Assembly (NCBI GenBank): GCA_947648875.1
Contig: CANSPM010000023.1
Span: forward strand, 1-55,219
Reading direction: 5' to 3'
Length of the DNA stretch: 55,219 nt
DNA from: an uncultured Lachnospiraceae bacterium
Lineage (GTDB): Bacteria > Bacillota > Clostridia > Lachnospirales > Lachnospiraceae
The notes below the pieces were generated by a model. That model was not told the DNA's origin. It made no database searches and worked only from the letters and a program-made list of their open reading frames with translations. Position numbers and translations under genes: made by a program. How positions within the stretch are numbered: the first letter of the stretch is position 1; every line of letters starts with the position of its first letter. This document shows, piece by piece, positions 7,927-15,495 of this stretch.

Positions 7927-10218
7927 TCAGATTTCGCACAGTTTGGTCTCCAATATTTCCAGGCGCCGCTCCAGGTCGGCAACTTTCTGTTGCTGCCGCT
8001 GGATTACCGCTGTGTTAAGCGCGATGAATTCTTCGTATCTCAGCGAGTAGATATAGACAGGGTTGCCGTCACCGTCCAGTTCGTCTTCATAGGTTATGTG
8101 TTCATATTCCTCCATAATGGGTTTACCGTTTTCATCCGTTAACGGGTGTCCAAGTTCGTCTATCATCTGCCGTGTGTTTCTGCACTGGACTTCCCGGCGC
8201 TTTTTGTCCTTACAAAATCCCGCAAAGTCCAGATTGGACAAGCCGCTCTCCGCCATGGCGGTTTCTACATCCTGGGAAATGAATCCGACATGTATACGCC
8301 CACTGGAACCATTCTTAAAACGGTATATTGCGGGCTGTAGCAGCGAATAAAACCTGTAAAATTCCTCGGAGATCGGAGCGATATCCTGTTTTATATTACG
8401 GTCGGATGTTTGAATGGTACCACCGTGGGCGTATAGATTACCAAATCTGTGTCCCGGAGTACCCAGCTGATATGCCCCGTCTCGTGATGGAGCCAAAGAC
8501 CACATGACATCCGTCACCCCAAGCATCATAGTATATTCGGTTTCCAGGGGGTGAAATTTTAGTTTTTGATGATTTTCGGAATACAGTTTCCAATTCCCGT
8601 ACTCAATAGAACAAAGATTAGGAATTGCCAAAGTGCCTGTAAGACTTCCTCCAGCTAAAGGAAGATAGCTATGAGTGTGGCTGCTGTTGGCTTTGCGGCC
8701 AAGCAGATTATTTATCTCTGCTTCCGTGTAATAACGATCGTCATGGCTGTGGCTATTGTTGGCTTTGCCGCCTAACAGATTGTTTACCTCCGCCTCGGTA
8801 TAATAGCGATCGTCATGGCTGTGGCTGCTGTTGGCTTTGCCGCCAAGCAGACTGTTTATCTCAGCTTCCGTGTAATAGCGATTATCATGGCTGTGGCTAT
8901 TGTTGGCTTTGCCGCCAAGCAGATTGTTTATCTCAGCTTCCGTGTAATAGCGGTCGTCGTGGGTATGGGCGGAAGGGGGATAACTTCCCGGCTTTCCGGT
9001 CACTTTGCTCCATGGAATGGAGGCGGATAATTTATTGTCGATCATTTCTTTCAGGACCCGTCCCTGGTTTGCGCTCAGGGAATCCACGGTGGAAGTGGAG
9101 GCCAGATTGTCCTGTATACCGCGCCAGGTGTCTGCCCGGTCTGCGGCGGCGTTCCATTTTCCTATCGCAGTGGCAGTGATGCCGTCCAAAACGGACTTAT
9201 TGCCATGGGTGTGTTTTTGCTTGCCTACTTCTACAAGGGCATCGTAAACTGTTTTCACGCTGCTGGGCGTGGCGGCGGTGGTAGTGGAGTTGCTGGTGAC
9301 ACTGTTGGTCAACTGTGTGATGCCCTTGCGGGAGGTGGTGGCTACATACAGTTCTCCATCGGGCATTTTTCCGTTTGTATCCAGAGCCGCCACACCGCCT
9401 GCCACGCTTTTATCTTCCTGTAGTAAAAAGTGGTGGCTGTCCAGTTTTCGCTGAAGATCTGCGGCGGCATCCGCAGAATCCTGGGTTACGTCGCGGACGT
9501 CGGAAATGAGTGTGTTAATCCGCTCTTTTTGTTCCGCCTCTCGCTGTATCCTTGCCTGCTCCTCCCGTATCCTTGTCTGTTCATTTTGTGACCTTGCCTG
9601 CTCATTCTGCGTTCGCGCCTGTTCTTCCCGCATCCTTGCCTGTTCGTTTTGGGTTCTTGCCTGCTCATTCTGCGTTCGCGCCTGTTCTTCCCGCGTCCTT
9701 GTCTGCTCATTCTGTTTTCGAGTTTGTTCATTCTGTGTCCGCGTCTGTTCTTCCTGTACCCGCACCTGCTCATTGGCCTGGCGCAGCGCTTCGTTTTTCT
9801 GAGTGAGCGCAATCAGATCTTCCAGAAGGGTATATTCGTCGGCGCTGTCAATATCCTCATTCTGGATTGGACATTTTTCCACATGCATGTGAAAGGGCAT
9901 GGTGGACAGCAGTCTGTCCTCCCTGAAAAGAGTGATATCCGCACACAGCACGCCATAGACGGCGGTCATCTGGCGGCTCACATTGACCGTTATCTCATTA
10001 CTTCCCACATGGACATTGCCACGGGCTACGACCTTTGTACCGTCAGGCTTGTGTATTTTGACCTCCGCCAGCAGGTCATCGGCCAAAAGATAAGGAGCGC
10101 CGTTGTCTGTAATATGGAAGAGAATAGATCTGGCTTCATAATCGTATTGTTTGAGATTTACAGGCTCTATAGCCTTGTGTTGCAGATCCAGATATACATG
10201 ACTGTAAATAGAATTCAT
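7927..10218 (-). CDS. BppU-type baseplate/tail fibre protein with coiled coil, fibre repeats and S74 chaperone
   Basis: 763 aa. Residues about 1-120 form a BppU N-terminal domain (baseplate attachment; DLQHKAIEPVNLKQYDYEAR start). About 140-235 is a heptad coiled coil built from repeats like EEQARTQNEQARTQNEQ. About 320-400 is a fibre connector. About 418-515 holds four 24-aa repeats of the kind DDRYYTEAEINNLLGGKANN. The tip and an S74 chaperone follow: TSDRNIKQDI places the Ser-Asp site near S605/D606. The ribosome site TAGGAGG is well placed. It is the last gene of the minus-strand tail cluster and most likely determines target-cell binding. Its C-terminal 170 residues closely match the fibre gene at 4142-5302. 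Confidence 0.85.
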   Translation of the reverse strand: MNSIYSHVYLDLQHKAIEPVNLKQYDYEARSILFHITDNGAPYLLADDLLAEVKIHKPDGTKVVARGNVHVGSNEITVNVSRQMTAVYGVLCADITLFREDRLLSTMPFHMHVEKCPIQNEDIDSADEYTLLEDLIALTQKNEALRQANEQVRVQEEQTRTQNEQTRKQNEQTRTREEQARTQNEQARTQNEQARMREEQARTQNEQARSQNEQTRIREEQARIQREAEQKERINTLISDVRDVTQDSADAAADLQRKLDSHHFLLQEDKSVAGGVAALDTNGKMPDGELYVATTSRKGITQLTNSVTSNSTTTAATPSSVKTVYDALVEVGKQKHTHGNKSVLDGITATAIGKWNAAADRADTWRGIQDNLASTSTVDSLSANQGRVLKEMIDNKLSASIPWSKVTGKPGSYPPSAHTHDDRYYTEAEINNLLGGKANNSHSHDNRYYTEAEINSLLGGKANSSHSHDDRYYTEAEVNNLLGGKANNSHSHDDRYYTEAEINNLLGRKANSSHTHSYLPLAGGSLTGTLAIPNLCSIEYGNWKLYSENHQKLKFHPLETEYTMMLGVTDVMWSLAPSRDGAYQLGTPGHRFGNLYAHGGTIQTSDRNIKQDIAPISEEFYRFYSLLQPAIYRFKNGSSGRIHVGFISQDVETAMAESGLSNLDFAGFCKDKKRREVQCRNTRQMIDELGHPLTDENGKPIMEEYEHITYEDELDGDGNPVYIYSLRYEEFIALNTAVIQRQQQKVADLERRLEILETKLCEI
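8671..8966 (-). repeat. Four 72-bp fibre repeats
   Basis: Four direct repeats with a 72-bp period encode D-[DN]-R-Y-Y-T-E-A-E-[IV]-N-[NS]-L-L-G-[GR]-K-A-N-[NS]-S-H-[ST]-H units. The units alternate small variants (GGKANN versus GGKANS), which suggests past unequal recombination. Confidence 0.8.
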
Positions 10219-10239
10219 TTTGTTGCCTCCTATTAAATT

Positions 10240-10361
10240 GCGGCGCTGTCGCTATGCGACAGCTCTAAAGGGTAAAGTCTCTTCAGAACACCTTCCTAAG
10301 AGGAACTTTCATTTGAAAGTGCGCTTATGAAAGTTCTCCTCGCGCGTTTCGCGACTTTACC
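10240..10361. other. Nested inverted repeats between Tal and fibre genes
   Basis: GGTAAAGTC (10271-10279) pairs with GACTTTACC (10353-10361) and encloses GAGGAACTTTCAT (10300-10312) pairing with ATGAAAGTTCTCCTC (10327-10341). A second hairpin, GCTGTCGC-TAT-GCGACAGC, lies just beside it toward the fibre gene. There is no T-run in either direction, so a simple terminator is unlikely. It could be an mRNA processing or stability element for the fibre message, a small RNA, or a dispersed palindromic repeat. Confidence 0.6.
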
Positions 10362-10396
10362 GTCCAAGTATATTTTCAGCGATACATTGTCGAGAG

Positions 10397-13300
10397 CTAC
10401 CGGTTTCTATTTGTGATGATAGTGGCTTTCAACTGTTTTATCTGCTGCTTTAAATCCTGTATCTCCGTGTACAGGATTTGATTAAGCCTGATGAGATCAG
10501 GGATAAAGGCTGTATAGGAGATGGCGTCCGGCTCACCGTTTTTGTCCTTCACAACGGCATATTCCGAGACTTTGGCAGCATCCTCCGCAATCATGCCGTG
10601 TCTGCCCTGGCGTCCGTCCTTATAGTCAAAGGACACAATGTCGTAGTCCAGCAGTCTCAGTGCCTCCAAGTCCGGCAGCGGCTTTATATTGGTCTTGTAC
10701 TTTATGGAGGATTGGTCCGCAATGACACCGCTGACCTCCAGATTGCCGAATACCTTTGCCGTTATCGCATGGGAGCGGGAGGCCAGGTCGTAATCGTCAT
10801 AGACCTCCAGCCCGGGCACTTGACCATTGCTGGAACCACTGTCCAGAAATCCCATGCGGATGCCTGCTTTTCCGGCGGAGTTAGATGCGTCCAAAGTGTT
10901 GATGTATGCCGGGAGCAGGGAGTGGTCGGTATTTAATAGGGAGCCAAAACGCAGTCCGGCGTGGGCGTGCAGGACCAGTTCCGCAGCTTCATTCTGAAAA
11001 TACATGGGCTGGTACACGAACATGTCGGATTTGTGTTCCATGTTGTTGATCCGCATCACCTCGTATTGCTTTACCGTGCCGTCGGATTCTACATACTGCC
11101 CGCATATGGAGCCGTATTGATACTCGCCTGCATGATCCTTATTGTGTAAAAAGATGGATGTAAAAGAGCCCGCGCAACCGCTTAAATTAGTGCCCTCTAT
11201 GGAACCGCCGACGATTTTCTTTCCCCGAATGGTGGTGCCGGTGATATTCTCGGCATCCACGCTGGCAGCCTTTACGTTGATCACGTTGACCCTCCGGGCA
11301 TCCAGCGTTCCTGTAGTGATCAGGTCGGCATTGATGGAGCCGGTTTCAATACAGTTGCCGTCGATCACGGTGGTTCCCCGGGCCAGGCCGTCAGTCTTTG
11401 CCTTCGCGTCATCGGCTTTGTCCCCAACCTCCCTCAGTTCCTTTTGTAAGTTTTGATCAAGACTGCTAAATTGTACCCGTCCCTCCAATTCGATTTTCTC
11501 TCCTTTGATCTTTGCTCCTTCCATAGAAAGATTGATTTCGGAGATGATCTTGTCACGGTTCACTTTGGAGTCGATGCCTAAGTTTATTTTTTCGGCAGCC
11601 TGCTCAAATGTGGAAATGCTGACCGCGTTTTCTACCTGTGTGGATATTCCGCTCACAGTGGCAGACAGGGTGGTGAGCTGTTCGTTCATAGTTCCTATGG
11701 AACTGTTGAGGGACAGATCCAGTCCGGCCCCGTCGCCGCTGATGTGCAGCATGCCATTGTCGTCCACATAGAACAGTTTCTGCCCTGATTTGGTCAGAGA
11801 CAGAAAATCCCGGCCCGGTCTGACCGCAAAGGTATTTTTGCCGTTGGTGACGCACAGTCCGTTCTGGTCAAATGTCATGGACTGACCGCTGTTGTAAATG
11901 CCCAGTTGTTCGCCCAACAAAAGTTTTCCCACAATAGTTTCCCCTATGACGCCCATGGCGTATCGGATTTCTCCGGTGACAGGGTCTTGCAGCGCATACT
12001 TGCCGATGGCCGCCCGGGCCGTCTTCCAGTTGTCGTCGGTGACGGCCAGTGTGGAGTTCACGATTCGGAGCTGTTCGGGCTCAAACGCCCCTGTCAACTC
12101 GTCATATCCCCTGCACCATATGCCGTTTTCATCCAATACCGTGTTCTGGACAGGGGAGTTGGCAATCATTGTGGTGGTGGCGTCTAATCCCTTGTCAACC
12201 CATTGACTGACCTGAGAAATGATTTCGGCATCTTCGGAAAGCTGCTTGACTGTGGAGGGATAGGAGGAGGCTATGGAACTTGCCTCCTTTAGAATATTTC
12301 CTATTTCTCCGGCAGGGCTGTGGGCTTTTCGCGCACTGGAGAACTGCACGGTCACTTTGTCAGGTTGATCGTAAGCGATACCAATTTCTATGAGCCGCAG
12401 ACTGAATACGGAACCGTTAATCTGGGCGTAAATCCAGTTTCCCAGACGGCATTTACCGTGAAAAGGGGCAAACGCGTCCAGCAGAAAGAGATTGTGCAGA
12501 GACGCGGAGAGAGAGTACTGGTTTTGACAGGCGGTATCCAGCTCCCGCTCCGCCGTCTCCAGCAGGCGCTGGGCGTGCTGGAGCAAATCAGCGTCGGACA
12601 GACCGTCCGATCTGTAATTTCGGTTTTCATATTTGTCATCCCTGCGGTAGGAGCAATACAGCAAAAAGAGTTCTTTTCCCAGATAATCTTGCAGGTCCAA
12701 CGCGTCATGAATCGCTTTCTGTCGGGACTCACACAGCTTCTTTTTCTGGGTCCATTCCTCCACCAGATTTCGCTTAATATTCTGTTGGGCCACAGCGGCG
12801 GCCTTTCGCTCCCGGTATTTTTCATAGAGTGCATATTGGGGCGAGTCGGCGGACTTACTGGCATCGCCGTGATCCACCAGAATGCTTTCACAGGCCTCAT
12901 AAGCGTCTATAAAGCCCTGCAACGCGTCAACGCTGTACAGGGAAAAATCGTAGTTTCGGTCTTCCAAGTCCCTTGCGGACAATGCTTTGCGGAGTTTTTG
13001 GGTCACATAGGCCATGGCATTGCCGTCGATTTTCAGAGTAAGGAGTCCGCTGACGGCGCGGTCCTGCTGGGGGGGGGCGGCGGAATGCACCTGTAGAGTC
13101 CCTTTCCAGATTCCACAGGCGCCGGAAAAGGTGTAAGAGGAGGGGAGGAGAGACGCTTCATAGCCGGGACGCAGCAGTTGCTCCACATAGGAAAGAATTG
13201 CTTTGTTTACCGTGTCGACAGGGGTGGAGGCGCCGAAAGTACGAATGCCTATGGTATTCGGAGCCTGCTTTTCCGCCATCAGAGCGTTCAGGGCCTCTGT

Positions 13301-14365
13301 GACGTTGCAAAGCTGTGCGGCGGCGTCTGTCTCCGGCGACGGCGCAGGCGGCATCATGCCGGACTGATAGTAGAGAATCTTGTCCAGACATTCGCAGATT
13401 TCCAGTGTGATTTCCCGGTACTCCTCCTTTTGGCTGTTGCACAGGGCGGTGTAAGATTTCAGCTTTTCCGCCAGTTCATGGGGCATATCGCCATACTGTA
13501 AATCGGAGAATTTTGCGACATATCCGGTGCCATTGGGATTTACGGCGGGGATGAGGTTTGTCAGGACATCATCTCCGCCGACCACCTTAAAGCTGTTTTT
13601 AATCTGGTCTTTTCGGGCAGTCAGGGAAATATCCTGGGCCAGATTGTCAGTGGACAAATACACGTTGGTCCACTCGCCATAGCCGTTTTTGACATCAGAG
13701 CTGCCGCAGATGGGGCAGATATCATAGTAGCTTCCCCGATGGCCGCAGTCTTCGCAGACGGACAACATATCGTACAAAGAGACGGACCTTGCGGCGGTGT
13801 TGTATTCCACATGAGCGTCTATCTCCGGAGCCAGCTCCTGCCGCAGAAAATCGTCTATGTTGCTGTTTATGGAAAAGGTACGCTGTAGGGAGGCCAGAGA
13901 ATTGTCCACATGCCCTATGGAATAGTGGGGCGCCTTATCTTTCAATAATCGGTGCAGAAGAGAGGCGGCGGGCTGATCCGGGCGATACAGGACGGTGGGG
14001 ACATAGTCGGGGGCGGCTATGTCCAGGTCCGTATTGACCTCCAAGGCTATATTCAGGTTGGACAGTTCGGACTCGCAGAGGCTCTGGGCCGTGACCTGCT
14101 TGACCTGGTCCGAGTCTTCCTGCTCGTTTACTTCTATTTCAAAGTATTCATCCAGTTCGGGGACATAGATGAGTTTAAGATTGACCACATCCTTCCAACA
14201 GGGATTGACTTGCCGGTTCAGTTCCCTGTGTACAGTGAGTGACAATTCGTCTGCGTCGCTGAATCGCAGATTCAGTTCCACTTCACTTATAAAGTTGGAG
14301 AGATCACCGATTATGCTGAAATCTTTTCTACATAGATGGATAATCGGCTGTTTTATATCATTCAT
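10397..14365 (-). CDS. Tal-like tail tip protein with zinc ribbon and C-terminal S74 chaperone
   Basis: 1322 aa, following the Dit gene, as tail-tip hub proteins do. The N-terminal 350 residues have hub character and contain an unusual zinc ribbon with Cys204, Cys207, Cys217 and Cys220 (CEDCGHRGSYYDICPICGSS). Residues about 370-640 are rich in helices. About 640-1000 are mixed, with a LTAVTDDNWKTARAAIG-like stretch. About 1060-1130 is a beta-helix-like repeat region with many T-G-T and I-x-G steps. The C-terminus is an S74-like chaperone (SSIKYKTNI, near S1219-K1222, then HGMIAEDAAKVSEYAV) ending in a trimer coiled coil. The signature is less canonical than in the two fibre genes. No lysin domain was recognised. 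Confidence 0.78.
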   Translation of the reverse strand: MNDIKQPIIHLCRKDFSIIGDLSNFISEVELNLRFSDADELSLTVHRELNRQVNPCWKDVVNLKLIYVPELDEYFEIEVNEQEDSDQVKQVTAQSLCESELSNLNIALEVNTDLDIAAPDYVPTVLYRPDQPAASLLHRLLKDKAPHYSIGHVDNSLASLQRTFSINSNIDDFLRQELAPEIDAHVEYNTAARSVSLYDMLSVCEDCGHRGSYYDICPICGSSDVKNGYGEWTNVYLSTDNLAQDISLTARKDQIKNSFKVVGGDDVLTNLIPAVNPNGTGYVAKFSDLQYGDMPHELAEKLKSYTALCNSQKEEYREITLEICECLDKILYYQSGMMPPAPSPETDAAAQLCNVTEALNALMAEKQAPNTIGIRTFGASTPVDTVNKAILSYVEQLLRPGYEASLLPSSYTFSGACGIWKGTLQVHSAAPPQQDRAVSGLLTLKIDGNAMAYVTQKLRKALSARDLEDRNYDFSLYSVDALQGFIDAYEACESILVDHGDASKSADSPQYALYEKYRERKAAAVAQQNIKRNLVEEWTQKKKLCESRQKAIHDALDLQDYLGKELFLLYCSYRRDDKYENRNYRSDGLSDADLLQHAQRLLETAERELDTACQNQYSLSASLHNLFLLDAFAPFHGKCRLGNWIYAQINGSVFSLRLIEIGIAYDQPDKVTVQFSSARKAHSPAGEIGNILKEASSIASSYPSTVKQLSEDAEIISQVSQWVDKGLDATTTMIANSPVQNTVLDENGIWCRGYDELTGAFEPEQLRIVNSTLAVTDDNWKTARAAIGKYALQDPVTGEIRYAMGVIGETIVGKLLLGEQLGIYNSGQSMTFDQNGLCVTNGKNTFAVRPGRDFLSLTKSGQKLFYVDDNGMLHISGDGAGLDLSLNSSIGTMNEQLTTLSATVSGISTQVENAVSISTFEQAAEKINLGIDSKVNRDKIISEINLSMEGAKIKGEKIELEGRVQFSSLDQNLQKELREVGDKADDAKAKTDGLARGTTVIDGNCIETGSINADLITTGTLDARRVNVINVKAASVDAENITGTTIRGKKIVGGSIEGTNLSGCAGSFTSIFLHNKDHAGEYQYGSICGQYVESDGTVKQYEVMRINNMEHKSDMFVYQPMYFQNEAAELVLHAHAGLRFGSLLNTDHSLLPAYINTLDASNSAGKAGIRMGFLDSGSSNGQVPGLEVYDDYDLASRSHAITAKVFGNLEVSGVIADQSSIKYKTNIKPLPDLEALRLLDYDIVSFDYKDGRQGRHGMIAEDAAKVSEYAVVKDKNGEPDAISYTAFIPDLIRLNQILYTEIQDLKQQIKQLKATIITNRNR

Positions 14366-14408
14366 GGATTACCTCCTCTAATTTATTACAAAAGGCTGCC
14401 GTCTTTCA

Positions 14409-15221
14409 CTACAATCCGACTTTGGCGATGGGAGAGTAGGTCATGGTGACAGTGCAGGGCAGGTTGGCAGAATAGATATTTCGCCTGTCTTCGTAAGTGT
14501 TCATGATATCCAGCCATCCAAAGTTGAAGGATTTCATAACGGCATCTTTTCTGAGGCTGGAAGAGAGGATTCTGTGCTCCGAATCCATTGTGAGGATTTC
14601 CCCCGGTGAGCAGCCCTCTATACGGGACTTGATGCCGCTTAAACTGTTTTGCAGCACCAGGTCGCCGGAGGCATCGCACTGGATTGTGAAAGTCGGGTAC
14701 AAGCATCCCACCTCATCGGATACATCCGTGTAGGTATAGCGTGGAGTGTTCGCGGTCAGGTGCATGACAGCCGTCTTGGGCTCAAAGTAAGCGTAGGGCG
14801 AATTGGTGGTGACTGTGATCTCCAAACCGACTACGCGTCCTCCAAGCTCCAGCTTTTTCAGGTTCAGAAACGCTCTGAAATAGTATTCCGGATAACCGCC
14901 GTCCCCTTTTATGCATATTTTGAACGTATGATAGCCGTCTCTGCGGTTTAGCCAACGGTTGAAAAAGCGTATATCTTCCGTGGTGAAAAAGGGGGCGGGG
15001 GTGGTCTTCGGGTTTTTGCATACCTGGAATGTACCCGTCAGCGCTTCCGCATATCTGCCGGACAGGGGTCTCTGTCTGTCTGAGCCTGGTACGCGGACGG
15101 TTGTAAATTCCAGAGTTGCTCCGTTTTCATTGGCTTCCAGGGCGGGCGAGTCAAAATTGCAGGGTAAAAGTCCGAACAGGCTGCCGGACTGCCCACACCA
15201 TTCAAAATCGGATAGAATCAT
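14409..15221 (-). CDS. Distal tail (Dit) protein
   Basis: 270 aa. Dit forms the hexameric ring between tail tube and hub. The sequence has the N-terminal LSDFEWCGQSGSLFGLLP start and conserved central motifs (FFTTEDIRFFNRWLNRRDGY at about 78-97, then YYFRAFLNLKKLELGGRVVG) seen in siphophage tail family proteins. Length is normal. Its ATG overlaps the stop of the upstream 87-aa gene in an ATGA arrangement (15218-15221), so translation is probably coupled. Tal follows 44 bases downstream. Confidence 0.8.
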   Translation of the reverse strand: MILSDFEWCGQSGSLFGLLPCNFDSPALEANENGATLEFTTVRVPGSDRQRPLSGRYAEALTGTFQVCKNPKTTPAPFFTTEDIRFFNRWLNRRDGYHTFKICIKGDGGYPEYYFRAFLNLKKLELGGRVVGLEITVTTNSPYAYFEPKTAVMHLTANTPRYTYTDVSDEVGCLYPTFTIQCDASGDLVLQNSLSGIKSRIEGCSPGEILTMDSEHRILSSSLRKDAVMKSFNFGWLDIMNTYEDRRNIYSANLPCTVTMTYSPIAKVGL

Positions 15222-15481
15222 TGCCGGTACACCACCTTTCTCAGTTTATTTTTCAGTTTTTTCATGTCCCTGTTCAGCGAGGCATAGCTGTCTTGCTGTA
15301 ATCTTACGCCAGCGATCAGTCGACGGTACTCCTGGCACAGGTTCCGGGCTCTGTGCGCTTCGGCTCTCAGCCGTTCATTTTCTGCCTCCAGAGACTGCGC
15401 TTTCAGGCGCAGTCCCTCTATTGTCTCTGCCTGCGCGAGAATTGTTCCGCGCAGGACTTCCTGTTTCTTATCAACTTGCAT
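15218..15481 (-). CDS. 87-aa coiled-coil tail protein
   Basis: Almost entirely a Leu/Glu/Arg-rich coiled coil (AQSLEAENERLRAEAHRARN), ending with a basic KKLKNKLRKVVYRQ tail. It lies between the tape measure and Dit, where many Gram-positive siphophages carry nothing. It is translationally coupled to Dit through ATGA overlap. It may be a tape-measure partner or tail-tip assembly factor. No family was recognised. Confidence 0.6.
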   Translation of the reverse strand: MQVDKKQEVLRGTILAQAETIEGLRLKAQSLEAENERLRAEAHRARNLCQEYRRLIAGVRLQQDSYASLNRDMKKLKNKLRKVVYRQ

Positions 15482-15495
15482 GGTAATGACCTCCG

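Noticed and set aside
12320..13096. 258-codon plus-strand frame opposite the Tal gene
   Set aside because: Fully antisense to a well-supported 1322-aa tail gene, no ribosome site, sequence without domain features.
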